From contig RSEF01000001.1 of the NCBI GenBank assembly GCA_003993805.1, forward strand, positions 68,168,124-68,232,123: a stretch of DNA of 64,000 nucleotides. Reading direction: 5' to 3'. Of this stretch, positions 1 through 13,900 are shown one piece after another. Both the position numbers and the translations under genes were made by a program. Position 1 is the first letter of the stretch. Every line of letters starts with the position of its first letter. Under the pieces are notes generated by a model. The model ran no database searches. It was not told the origin of the DNA and saw only the letters and a program-made list of their open reading frames with translations. The DNA comes from Himantopus leucocephalus. Taxonomy: Eukaryota; Chordata; Aves; Charadriiformes; Recurvirostridae.

Positions 1-217
1 AGCCCTTCTCTTCTGGAGTTTTAGATGTTTCAGTTTCCATTTTCAATATTACAACACTGTTCAAGTTGGACCAATTACCACAAGTTAATCACAATTACAT
101 TTCTTTAGCTATGGGATAAAATTCTCAAATACTTGGCTGAAATGTAACACTGCTATTTTCATTTTAACATTATTATTTCAGTGCGTCTGTAGTCACATAG
201 GAACGTCTACACAGTAC
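1..217 (-). other. PARPBP: PARPBP intron 9 (partial)
   Basis: Sequence beyond the exon 9 donor, running off the window edge. AT-rich. I see no further PARPBP exon or repeat. Confidence 0.85.
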
Positions 218-299
218 CTTAATTTTTTTTTCATCCATGGATTTATGAATACGTTGTCTAAGAGGTTTTGGAGAAGATCCATTGGATTGTGCTGGAGAT
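218..299 (-). CDS. PARPBP: PARPBP exon 9
   Basis: 82 nt completing codon 394 and coding to residue 421. The acceptor is TTTTAATATAG/ATCTCC and the donor is ATTAAG/GTACTG. The product, [18 protein letters not shown] then MDEKKIK, aligns with RSPTQ...PLRERI...QEKKIK of human PARPBP. The start of a basic, low-complexity C-terminal tail is visible. Following exons are outside the window. Confidence 0.92.
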
Positions 300-1870
300 C
301 TATATTAAAAAGAGATAAGAAATATTTAGAATATGTAAAAGTAATTAGTTAAGAAAAATAGTTACCTTACCAAGTTCCTCAGAAACAGGAAGGCAAGTAT
401 CTTCGCTCTCCAAGCCTTGCTTTGTTTCCTGCCTAAGTAACCACGTGTACTGTGACAACTGAAGACAGCTTACTGAAACCAAACCTACAGTTCCAATTTC
501 TGGTATCATTTTGCAGTATGTTTACAATATTGTAGTTCTGCAGCCATGGTGTTATTTGTAATGCTGATGATGACTTACCAAGTCACCATTTTACTTACAG
601 TGCCTTGAATAGCATCTGGGTGACATCCAGAATGATTTTCCTCGTATTTACAGACTTTTCAATAAAGTACTCACACAAACAAAATGCTTCCACCGTCCTG
701 TATTTCAGTATGTGAATAGTTACACACATGAATGAAAAATTTTGATGCATATTATGCAAAAATTATTGATGCATATAAGAGGGGAATTTTTGGTCTTGGA
801 ATAAAAAGAACTGATCTGCACATCTGTAAATAATTAATTCTCCATTTATGCCCATGGCAGGCCAATGTGCATATGAGGACAGTTGTTTAAAAAATAACCC
901 ATTCTTTATTTTATTTATTTAGCTCATTCTATTCAATTATTCCATAAATAAAATTTGTTTAGCTCATTCTTTATTTTATTTCCATTTGTCTGTGGTGCAA
1001 AATTTCTGCAGGACCTTTCAAAGTTTTTGCTATTTAGATTGCCAAAATATGTAGCTTCACCATGCTCCCATCTACACTGTTGTTCTGGTTCATGAGTCCT
1101 CTTTGTAACTTGTAATGACAAAAATCTCAGCATCCCACTTTTCCAACAACTGATTATTCCACAGGATAAGCAACTGACTGATTAAATCATCACTGCTTCT
1201 CTAGTGCACGGATAGTTTAGTTTCCTTTTCAGTGCCCACAGAAATGGGGTTTCAAGAGAGTCTTTATTTTATACACCAGATCAACATTGGTATTCCTTAA
1301 ATAGAACGAAATTTTTAAAAGGTAAGAAAAGAAATGAGCAAGTAGTAATGACTGGCTTTAACATTAATAGGTTGGGAAAATTATGACAATGATATAAGAA
1401 ACAGCAGCAAACAAAAAGTTGCCCCAAGCCCCGAATACCTGTTGAACCTGCAAAACCAGAAAAAAAAGAATTTTTATTGCAAAAAAGTTATAAAAATACT
1501 TGATGCATGGCAAGGCAAAATTTAACTCTAAACCAGAAATGTCATCATTAATTTTATCAGAATCACTATACTTTGATTTCAATACCTTCACTACATTTTT
1601 ATGTTTGTTTAAAAAAATTTAAAATACAATGGGAAAAATAGCACTTTTGCCTTGCATGCAGCTTCAAAATGAAAAAAAAAAAAAAGGGAACTTTATTTGA
1701 ACTTTTTTAATGCAAATCTAAAANAGGGAACTTTATTTGAACTTTTTTAATGCAAATCTAAAACGAATATTTTCCAGAAGATTGAAATAAGATGCTTAGA
1801 GAAGGAAAAATATTTGACAGATATACTAAAGGACAGATTAAGTAATAAAAACTTCAGCTTGGTTAGGAGG

Positions 1871-1910
<40 letters not shown>

Positions 1911-4900
1911 AACCAAANNNNNNNNNNAAAAAAAAAAAAGAAAAAAAAGAAAAAACCATCCAAAAAAACCCAAAACCAAACTGAGGATGTATTGTCAGTA
2001 CTTACATTTCCAGTTCCCAAATATGCATGCATTTCACAAGTCACAATGAAAATATTTTTAAATAAAGAAAGCCAACAAAAAGTTAAACAACACAATAGCT
2101 GTATCTCAGCAGTAGCATTTTTGCAGGATTTCAGTGCAGAGAGATGAATCTACCCAATTGATCTAGGAGTTTAGTAAAAGAAGAGTAAAACAAAGCAAGA
2201 ACTATTCCTGAAATGCTGAAGCTTTGAAAAAGAGGTGTTCTCATTTAAATTTAGTCTGCACCTGAAAACTAACAGCACGCTCTCAAATTGACCAGAACTC
2301 AGAGAAAACTACTCACAAACTTTACACATATTTTGGGATCCTTCAGTAATGAAATCTCTAGAAATAGCAGACAGCATTGTGAAAAACCTCAAAACAATAA
2401 CTACCATGTGATCAAAAACCATAGAACAATAACTACCATATGAGGTAACCAACAATTTGATACACAGAATCAGATTAACAAAAGGAATCTGAAAACTGCA
2501 GTGGCGTTTACTGCCAAAAGTACTGCTATTTATCCTGTAAACTGTTCCAGATACTGTTAACAATCAATTGGCAAAAAGACCACAAGCACTCTAGATCAAA
2601 ATTTTGAGCAACAATAAAGTGCTGTACCATAGAGGTGCCTGTACATGGACGCAAATCAGAGTGACACCTTAGCTACTATCCTGTGTAGTATTAAGGCGTT
2701 CAGCATTAATAAAGCAACTGAAGCCTTATAGTAAAGCTGCTAGACAAATGCAGAACATGAATATTTAATAAAAGTTGAGAATAGCTGTTTGCAAGTTTCA
2801 TTTCAGCTTTTGCAAAGTTTTTATTCCTAAAACAATAATTTAGGATCATAAATTCCATACTTTGAATAAGTTACTTTTAACTCAAATTCTTAAATGAAAG
2901 CACACAGATAATATTAAAAAAAAAATCATATACTGGAAAATAAAATCTAAACCAAATTGACCAATTACTAAGGAAAAAACATGAATTGTCTAGATTACAA
3001 TAAAAATCCCCAGATAGCAGTACCTGTTTACACCTACACTGAGAAGACTAAGTCAAACAAGTGTCTTATCCTTTTGGGGAACATTCAAGAAAATTAATTC
3101 AGCTGAAAAATCTGTTCCTTTTCATTCTGATAAAAATACAACCATGGTGAGGTTTATTAAATTAATGAAACAATTTAAGAAGTAATGTGAATGAACTTTC
3201 CAGAATCTGAAGTAATAGAAAAATAAGAGACTGAAATCAGTGTTATTTTAAGCTTGTTACCTAATGAAATAGAAATGTATAGCTACAGCTATCCACAGAT
3301 ATTTGAGAGGTGAAAGAATATTCCACTATATGTTGTTACAAGCTGCCTTTTATATTAAAAATTATTACAGGTTTATTTAGAATTCTTATTAGTGAAAGCT
3401 TTTTTTTTAAGTTTTATTAGAATGTGCTTATTTCTTCGGTTTCATAGAAGAGGTTGAATGATAAATCTAATGGAACCCTTAAATTCTTTGACTTTTTCCA
3501 TCTTCCAATTTAGGACCCATCACTGCTTTCCTCTTTCCTTGCTGTTATCCCCACAGCCTTGCACCTGAACACTCTGATAACATTGTTATGGTGGGCTTTC
3601 ATGGGAAATGACTGCCACTAGCATAAGAAACACCCCTTACTTCCCCACTCTTCCTACCCTTTTCGCTATAGATCTTCTTTTATGTTAGGGAACCCAAAAA
3701 CGTGCATGCACAGAGCTCACTAAGCAAATGGTCACACAGCCCCTGCCCTGATGAACAGATGCTCCAATCACCACAAGCAGGGACAACCAATAAGGGGTTT
3801 GAGCAGGTTGCTATGAATACAACGTAGTTACCCTGGGAAAAGCACTACTGGAGAACCAACCACTGTACTACAGAAGATGTTTGGGAACCCTGGCTGCTTT
3901 ACTTCCCAGCTGGCCACCAGAGTGAGTTTTCTCTTTCTTCTCTTCTCCCTCTTCTTTTGGTTTTATTCTTCCCCCAAAGTAACTTTCACCATTAGAGTCA
4001 ACGTATGCCATCAGCTACAGACACTACTAATAAATCTTCATGAATGTGAATTTGTTTCAACATCCTTTGTGCAATACTATCCTGATTGACATGAAAAACT
4101 ATTTAACTATTTAAAACTGTCTTCACAAAATAATTACTATGTAGGAAGAAAACAGGATATAATCCAAAAATCTCGTGTCATAGCTAGACAAAGGAGGCAT
4201 GTTCAAATTGAACAGTAATCTAATTAGCTACTGAACAGACAGTATTTGAACTTAGGAGTTCAAACTCAACTTAAGACGTGAGTATTTAGAAGGTTTGTTG
4301 CAAAGGATATTCCTTCATGGGTTTCACGCAGCCTAGAAGCGTACTAGCTCAAGAAGTCCATATTACAAAAGTATCTTGAAGATACAGAAAATGTGAATGA
4401 GGAGGTAGAATACTTTTGAGAACTTGAGACTGTTCTAAGAATGATTTTCACCTAATCTCACAACAGACTGCCCTTTGGTCATTTACTAGCCACTCAGTAT
4501 AAGATCTTAAAGAAAAACCCACCAAAACCAACCAAACAAAATAAAACAACAAAACAAACCCAGCACAAAACACAAAAAACCTTCTAGTACTCACCTGAAG
4601 AGTGTCAAAACAGGGGTGACTCCAAGCAAATTTAAGCTTTCATCGTCATATAATAGTTCTGCTTTGTTCTGGGTAGGAGGATTGACAGCTTCTTCATCCA
4701 GAAGAACTAGTAAGACCTTTACAGTGTCTCTGCCACAATACACAGTGCCATGATTTATGGAATGCAATTTTGGCTGAAAGTAAATAAAATTAAAAGAAAC
4801 ATACAACAGGAAAGGTCAGCAAGACAGACCAATAGCCCACCTCCAAAAGCAACCCATATCAGCACAAGGTGTGAGAATCCCCTCCTTCCCTTTCCAGTAA

Positions 4901-7900
4901 GCATTTATGGGGCACCGGTCCGTGGGAGAGTTTCTTCCTCATCCCAAGCAATTAGTAGAGTTTAGATACCTGCCAGCTGGAGGTATACACTGATGAGCAA
5001 GTCACACAGATAAATATACAAATCTGTGATGAAACCATGCAGCAGAAATTAACGTATTATTTTCTCACAACCAGTTTGAGTGCTACGGGTTACACAAACA
5101 CATTCTGGTGAAGTCCAACATCTCTGACTAACTGAATCTGCTAAAGCAGTTGGTGAAAAGTTAAATTTCCATCAAGATTTGACAAGAGGGGTACTTGGCA
5201 CAATCTCCTGTTGTTTGGAACAGGACGAATTCCTCACAGTTTTCCACAAGAATAAAGAATTAATTAAAGGAAATAATGATCCACATCTGGAAGTGCTCAA
5301 TGCTATGGTCAGCAGTGCAGATGTATAACTCCATAGGCACTACGAGACTGCAAGAATTGCAAGTTTTCTATATTTTTCTTTAAAAGTACTAGGAGTTTCA
5401 CAGAGAAATTTAGTGCATAACACACAGTAGTAGATTTTTTAAAACTATAGGCTTTCTTATTTACCAATACACAGAAACATTGAATAGCCTAACTTTGTTC
5501 AGAAGAACAGGACAAGCAATGAACTGCATTTATCTAATCAGTTAACTGCTTTTAAACACAGTCTTGAAAAGATCAAATTCTATTTCTCTCTCTATTTGAT
5601 TACATCAATTAGTGTATGTAGCTTTCAAGAAACCATAGCAACACATGTCAGTCAGTTACTATAAGTTATAATCAATAGCTAGAAATAGCAATTACAGAAA
5701 TGGTTGTTACTTGGCTTTACAGCATTGGCCTATTTCAGTACCATTTAATTTCCTTAAAATTTATTCTGAACCTCTTCAGTCATTACATCACCACATCATA
5801 GATTTTTTTATAAAATGTCATGTGTGTCATGGTAAATTTGTCTAAATGAGAAAAGTACAAATTTGGCATCATCTTGACTGATTATACACAAAGGAAAAAA
5901 TAATAATCTTTAGAATATAACATAACCTCCTAACTGCCAAAAGATGACCTTCAGAAATTTCATGTACTACAACAGTAGTGACTTGGTGTACTAACCATGA
6001 ACGAAAACCCTATTGTTAAAGGTGTAATAAGAACTTTAGGCAAGACAACAATCCCTGCCACAAAAACCTTGTTTATTAGTAAGCTGAAAATTATGATTCA
6101 AATTATTTTTTCAAGAAAATAGTCGATCGGTCTTTAAAGGGTAGTGACCATTAGCTACTCCAGACTATTCTGGTTAGTTCCAGAAACATCAGCCAGATTC
6201 CATTTACAGTAGTAATTTTCTCAGGAAGAAGATAATCATAATTCCTATTAGTCACTTGTGCAGGCTTCAACAAAAACTGGTGCTTCCTGCTGCATAAATT
6301 AATAAATTTTCCTGGAGCTCTAGATTCTTATAAAACAGGTATTTGCAGGAAAACTGCGCAATGACGGAAGAAAACTGCCACTGCCAGAAGAAAAGAAAAT
6401 ATTTTTCTAACAAACTCTTTTCAGGTACATTTTATGAGGAAGCAGCATTCCAGGAGCTAATGGAGGCGTCATTTTCAGCTCCACAGTTAAAACTGTATTT
6501 TAAATTTGCACTCAGAGAAATTATTCAATCCCTTATGCATGAAAAAAACATAACATCCTATCAAAACCAGAACTTATTCTGAATATAGAACAATTTTTCT
6601 GAAAAGTTAAAGCATCAAGGTTTGGGGGTTTCTTTAAAATTAAAAACCAAAATACGATAAAAAATCCAAGCTATACGTGAAACTCGGCACAGAGCACTAA
6701 TCTTTGCTGCCCTGAGATCTTAATGGAATGATACAGATGCTTCAAATTTTTTAATACAGCTCAAATTCATTTGGAAAACTTATGAGTTTTTTGGGGATTT
6801 GTTTCAGTTTTTAATTAGTAATGGTAACCTACCCCTCTCTATGCTTAGCAAAATGTACTACCACACCAAGCTCCACTGAAATATGCAATTTGGTATCAGT
6901 CTCTTAACATTTGTCTAAGCCTCCATCCCTCGACTCTGTGAATCAAATATTTAAGAATTATCATTAAGATATACATTCATCCCACAATCTTTGCAAACTT
7001 CATTTACATCAAAAAAAATAATTCCCCACACCAAAAATCAAAATAGTATCATCACAACAAAGGTAGACAATTTATACACACTCCACCCTTCATCCCTTCA
7101 CTGCAATTACTAAAACAAAAATTCCCCACACTTATTCTGCTCTCTCACAATGTTCAACCCACATCTCGTCCATTACCTCTCCCAGTTACTGTTCTTATCT
7201 CTAATTCCTCAGGCCCCACATTGGGCACCACAAACAACTGTGGTGGGTTGACTTGGCTAGCCATCAGGTGCCCACCAAAGCTGCTCTATCACTCCCCCTC
7301 CTCAACAGGACAGGGAGAGAAAATACAGTGAAAAGCCTGTGGGGTCAAGATGAATACAGGGAGTTCACTTACCAATTACCATCATGGGTAAAACAGATTT
7401 GACTTAAGGAAATTAATGTAATTCATTGCCAGTTAATCAGAATAGGACCCCTCCCTTCTTCCCAGACTCAACTTCACTCCCAATTCTTCTACCTCCTTCC
7501 CCTGAGTGGCACAGGGGGACGGCGAATGAGGGTTGAGGTCAGTGCCTAATGCTTTGCCTCTGCTGCTCTTTCCTCATGCTCTTCCTCTGCTCCTTTGTGG
7601 GGCACCTCCATGGGATACAGTCCTTCAAACTTCTCCAATGTGGGTCCTTCCCATAGGCTGTAGTTCTTCAAGAACTGCTCCAGCATGGGTCTTTTCCACA
7701 GGGTGCAGTCTTTTAGGAACAGACTGCTCCAGCATGGGTCCCCCATGAGGTCACAATTCCTGCCAACACACCTGCTCTAGTATGGACTCCTCTCTCCATG
7801 GGTCCACAGGTCCTGCCAGGAACCTGCTCCCGTGTGGATGCTCCACGGGGTCATAGCTTCCTTCAGGGCACATCCACCTGCTCCAGTGTGGGATCCTCCA

Positions 7901-10900
7901 CAGGGTGGGTATCTGCTCCACTGTGGATCTCCATGGGCTGCAGTTGGATAACCGGTGTCACCATGGTCTTCATCATGGGCTGCAGAGGAATCTCTGCTCC
8001 AGTGCCTGGAGCACCTCTTCCCCTTCCTTCTTCACTGTGTTTGGTATCTGCATAGTTGTTTATCTCATGTGTTCTCATTCCTCTCTCCCAACTGCTGTTG
8101 TGTAGCATTTTTTACCTTTTCTTAAATATTATCACAGAGGTGCTACCTTCATCCCTGATTGGCTCAGCTTTGGCCAGTGGTGGGTTTGTCTTGGAGCCAG
8201 CTGGAACTGCCTCTGTCCAACATGGGGGCAGCTTCTGGTGTCTTTTCACAGAAGCCACCCCTGCAGCCCCCCTTGCTACCAAAACCTTGCCACATAAACC
8301 CAATGCAGCAATAGAATAGTCAAGCCAAGCAGCACATCAGTCACATCTAGACTACAGTCGTCTCTGATAGCTCTCAGTTACATATATATTGCGGTGAGTG
8401 TGGAGGTACTGTAGTGAGTACGGTGAAAAGGATAGCTTAAAGCCCATCATCCTCTGCTATGTACTCAAGTTTCCTCACTGAGAAGAGCTATAGTAGAATC
8501 TGCCCGTCCACGAGTAGACAGGATGTTCCAGCCATCAATTAACTTAAACTCAAGAACTGGCAGAAACTTCAACAGAATCACAGACTCAAAGTAATATAAT
8601 TAAGTTCATAGGCTGCCCTCAGGTGCCCATTTTGAGAAAAATATTAACTTCACACTGCTCTCAACGGGATTAATTATTTAACCACATTTCTTAGCAAAGA
8701 TGGCTGTATGCTGCTGTTGTTATCTTACGCCTCAACAAGGATACTGATAAACATTTCTACAGGGTCATTAGACTATGAACTTGACCTATGGAGAACAATA
8801 AGAAACACAAACCATTTTGGAAAAGCGGTATTTTTGTGAATTTCATTGAAGAATGTAGTCTTATTAAAATAGTTTTACCTGGCTTATAATGATCTAAATA
8901 ATTTTTGATTTATCAATAATACAAGTAGCTAAATAAAGACAGAACTGGTAATGGTGATCAATTTTTCAGGTGGGGAAGAGAAAGAAATAGAAGGATATGA
9001 AAGGGAAACAGAGAAATACAGTGACGAAAGATTCAGGGGAAACAGGAAAATGAGGGTGAAATACATACTCCAACTGCTCAGTGGAAACACATATTTAAAC
9101 CAGTTTAGCCACTAGAGTCTGGCTGGTTTTAGCTCTCAGAAAAAAAAAATATTGGAAGTCTGATTAAAATTTGTTAAAAATCTTATGATACCATGGGGTA
9201 ATTCCAGTGATTTCACAAAACAAAGCATTCTAACAATGTACACACATTCAAAGTGTCTATAAGTTTTAAAAAGTTTCCTAGACAATACATGACAGGAGAC
9301 ATTTTATATATCAACAATGTAAAATAAAGCAATTAAAGCTAGTTGATGTTTTCATCACAAAAAAGATCGTAATATAAACCTGAGTAGATTCTAAGTACAG
9401 AAACCACAAATAGAAAGCCTGTGTTCTGCTCTCCAACCTGACTTAAAGAACTTCAAATATTCTGATTCCTTTCATTAAACTAAAATCATGAAGTTTCATT
9501 AATGTCTTGAAACACTAAAAGAGAAAAACTTACATGTTGATTGTTTGGGTTTTTATTTTTATTCCCACTCCACAATGTTTTGGACTTCTTTCATATTTGA
9601 CCTTATTTTGAATGCCTTACCCTTAGAAATACTTGATGCTGAGCTAATTAAAATGTGTGTATTTAAATCAAAATTACTGATAGATGTTCTTAAATCTTAA
9701 TTCTACTTTCATGGGGCTTTTTTGTTTGGAAATTTGTTATAGCTCTACTGACTTGAAATCAGAGGTTGCTCAGAGGAGTTGTGGATGCCCTATCCCTGGA
9801 AGTGCTCAAGACCAGGCTGGATGGGGATTTGAGCAACCTGGTCTAGTGGAACGTGTCCCTGCCCATGGCAGGGGGATTGGAACTAGATGATCTTTACAGT
9901 TCCTTCCAACCCAAACCATGCCAAGACTGTAAAAAGGAGACTCTACACATACGTCTATAACTGCACAAACAAATTAAGTTTTAAAGAGCATTTTATTTAC
10001 AATTTTGAGGTAAGAAGTTTAGTTTAAGTAAAAAAGCTTTTTGAAATCAACACTGTAATCCTCAAGTATAAGTCTTTCAATGAGTGTAAAACCACAGCGT
10101 AGAGGAAGTGACACTGCTCTGTACTGTTAGGAAAAGATAATACTCTATATAAAGTCCTTTAAAAATAAAAAAAAAGAAACAAAACAGGCAAAAGACATTG
10201 GCTTTCTTGTAAAGCTAAATAGTAAAAAGAACAAAAGAAGTCCCATTACCCGTGCTGGACTGACTCCAGTAGTGCTGGCAGCCAAGACATCATGTTGTGA
10301 ATCGATAATATTTTTAATCTTCAAATCCAAATCTTGTACAACTTCCTCTACTGCCTGACAGAAAGGATCCCCATTGCTTCGGCCTTTTATCAAATGCATC
10401 TTCACTGTTGACAGAATTCGCCCCCCTGCAATTCTGAAAATAGGCACAGGGTCATTTCCACATTAATCTTGGCAGCACTTTAGTATACCTATTAGTGTTG
10501 AACATAGCCAGTCTTCACAGTTAATCAAAACTCTTCAGAGAACAGCTTTGATCTTTTAAATCAAACAGCAGTGTAGAAGTATTGTCCAACATAATAGTTT
10601 GCTAAAAAAAAAAAAAAAATTATAAGGAAAGGTAATGAATTCAGCCCTTAGTAATACTCTGAGCTGCAACACAAAACTAACTTCTCCATAAAAGTTCAAA
10701 GAAAAGTACTTTCTTTAAGCCTACAGTTACTGTTTTGCTCATAAGATGTTAAATGTAAACAAAATGTTTCACTGGAACATGCATTCAAATTTAACTATTA
10801 GATTTTTGAGTCTTTTGTGCTTCATGAAAGTGCTTCGAAATACCAGTCTGCTTTCAATTTTATTGAATTTTCTATTCTATTTATTCAATTTCTATTTAAA

Positions 10901-13900
10901 TAGATAGTAATTAGACTAGATGAACATCACTGTTTGCCATAGAGGCACACACTATTGATCTTTTTCATCAATGAGAAAAATGCCTACAAAAAAGAACTCA
11001 GTAGTTTAATTATGAAATGTCCATGCAGTTTGACATCAAAAATATAAATAATAGAATCTCGTTGATATAGGGGCCTTATTTGAACTCTTCTTATAGAAGG
11101 ATAAGGCGGCATTTGTGAGTACGCCTAAACTATGTTTAGACTGTTAATTTCATTTCGTGGTCCTGTACCTTCAACCATGCCCATTGCATGTATGATAGAC
11201 TACTTTTTGTGATCACTTTTGGATTAGAACTACCAGGTCTCTCCCCAGTGAAACTCTTGAGTGATTAGCAGTTACAGTTGTACAGATGATGCTCCAACAG
11301 GCAGTACTAAGAGAATTACACCATGTCTTGCTCCCTTAGACTTGCAAGATCCACATATTCTATAAAAACAGAAATATAGCAGGCTGCCAGGTAGACTGCA
11401 TTATCCTGACTATGAAGAAAAATAAAATTAAAAAAAAATAAAAAATCAATTCTTGAAGCATCACAAGAAAACCCGAAGAACTCGAGTCCAAAAAAATGGC
11501 TACAGGGACTGAGGCTCTTGTGACAGTGAGTCTTGATTTACCTGACCTGGTGAGAAAAAGCAGTTACAGCTTCAAGAATTCCACTGGCCATTTATAAGTG
11601 CATCTTTCCACTCAGGGGTCGAAAGTGCTGCCCTGAACAATGATGCTTAAAATTAATAAAATAAAATAACTTAAAGCTTATAATAAGAGTGAGCATAGTC
11701 CCATCATAATAATGGAAAATCCATGTGTCGGGAGTGAATTGCACATTTTGCAAGAGTAACATGTGGTGAGTAGGTGCAAAAGCCATATGGAGGTACAAAG
11801 GTAGGAATTGCTAGTCATGACGCTCTACTATCAACTATGACTATGAACCAGGTTAAGTAGATTAGCTAGGGCATCACAGATCTTATCTCAGAGATGATCA
11901 AAAACTATCCTGAGATGGCAAGTGTGTCTTGACTACTTTAGTAAAGATTTAGTGAAAGACAGAATAAATACCTTGAGTTAAAAGCTTAATAATTTTGTGC
12001 AGTAGCTACATAAATCATTAAGTGAAAGACTGTATGTTTTAACATTGCTTGAGTTTGGGCAAGTAAAAANAAAAAAAAAAAAAAAAAAAGCATTACAAGA
12101 ACCACTCAGCTCTCCTACATCATAATGCATCTCCTCCCAAAAGCTTTTTGAAGTTGCATGCTGTTTGGAAATTTAATCATGAATTCTCCAGTCTTCTCAG
12201 AACATGAACCCATCATCCAGACCAATAAAGTTGATTGTAAGCAAGATTCCCCTCACCCCACCAATCAATCATTTCTCTTCTGTTTAATATTACGTATATA
12301 TAAGGACTCCAATATTTCCTTGTGACATTTTGTCTTTCTGCTTATTTTCCTCAACCTTTTCAGTATGGTAGGCCAATTTTATTCTTAGCTCTAATTTATA
12401 GGTGTTTGTTTTTAATTGATTCCCTCCCCTTTTACTTTTTCACAGAGTTATTTTCACCTTTGAATGCCAGCTGATAATGCATGTAAGAATAAAGGAAAAA
12501 ATAGAATCATAATGAGAGGCACAAAGGTCCCACTCTTTAAAATGAAAACAAACAAACAAAAACCCAAAACAAACACACACACTGATTCCCAGTAAAAATA
12601 GGTAGAGCTCTGTGTTCAGAAAATACCCTGAACTGAAATCAGAGATTGAGACAGCACTCAAGAAGAGAAGAAATGTTTATGATACTTGTCCTACAAGGCA
12701 CATATTTATTGCCAGGGTTGGAGAGAAGATCCTGTGCTTGTGGACCCTTCTTTTGAAGTTGTACGATCACATTCCATATCCTTAAAGTAACAGGTTCTCT
12801 GTGGCAACAGTAGTGACTCAAAAAATTAAATCAAAACAAGCAAAAATACAGCCTAAGTATAATGTCAGGCAAGCAGCAAAAGCAACAAAAGCAATTCTAT
12901 TCATTCTGAACTCCTGCTCTAAGAATTTTTCCTTTGCAATCTACTTCATAATCCATCTTCCTTTCCAACTAACCAAGAGTTTCATTTTCCAGACCTTAAG
13001 AAACAGTAGCCACTTTCTTGCAACATCTAATAATTGGATAACACAGCCAACCCTAAAAAAAGGTAGCCTGTTAAATCTTGCCTTTAACAGCAGAATTACT
13101 GAAGTCTTACTTCCTTTACCTTTTTTTTTTTTCTTAAGAGTTAGGTTTATAGTCCAAATCAAAGCAGAAATGCAGCATGTGGAGTGTAACCTAACATCAT
13201 TCCATCTAGCTCAGACACCAATAGTTTTCATTTAACTATACCATGGACTGTACAAAATAACTCTATACTTATTCACACACCCCAAACTCTTGAGCTGCCA
13301 TTGACACCTATGGTAGGATTTTTAGATACATCTATGATGGTTCAAATCACAGGTTTGGANNNNNNNNNNNNNNNNNNNNNNNNNNNNNNNNNNNNNNNNN
13401 NNNNNNNNNNNNNNNNNNNNNNNNNNNNNNNNNNNNNNNNNNNNNNNNNNNNNNNNNNNGAAAAAAAAAAAAAAACCAACAAAAAAACCAACAAAAAACC
13501 CCCAAAAAAACCCCAAAACACAAACAAAAACAAAACCCCAAAGCAATGGCAATGGCTTTATTACTCCAGGTGACATAGCCAAAAGTGAGATGATGACTAA
13601 TTTTTCAGCTTCTTCCATGCTTACTGGCTTCCTCCATGTTCCTTCCTATTTACCCTAAAAGGATACCTTGCAAAATGAGAGAGAGGTATATTTTGTACAC
13701 GTTAAATTCTGAAGATGAATTTTACAATTCTAGTTGGGAGAACCTCCAGCAAATGAAACGCTGCATGTCTACATTCATACAAAATAAGTGGGCAGAGCTA
13801 GGTAGGAATAGGAATTGAGTCAGAGGAAAACTAGTTTGTTTGTATTGTTTCCTGTTAAAATACATGGAGGGAACTGGGCCAGAGACCTTGCTGTTCTGGC

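Larger units (their letters stand above)
300..4594 (-). other. PARPBP: PARPBP intron 8
   Basis: 4.3 kb of AT-rich intron. It holds an exact 39-bp duplication split by one N (1685-1763), A-rich low-complexity sequence around a 10-N gap (1874-1970), a 32-bp-period degenerate duplication (2382-2444) and a probable solo LTR (3584-4059). Nothing else is recognised. Confidence 0.85.
4774..10249 (-). other. PARPBP: PARPBP intron 7
   Basis: 5.5 kb. It contains a truncated ERV (about 7213-8307) and a CR1 3' end (9762-9919). The stretches 4774-6830 and 8310-9760 show no gene or repeat that I recognise; short open frames there have no family resemblance. Confidence 0.85.

Noticed and set aside
1439..1447. 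9-nt minus-strand micro-exon with AG/GT flanks
   Set aside because: Exons 8 and 9 of PARPBP already join in phase 2 and match the family without extra residues.
12801..13235. 144-codon plus-strand open frame
   Set aside because: No family resemblance, AT-rich composition, lies in a PARPBP intron and includes a homopolymer-coded Phe run.
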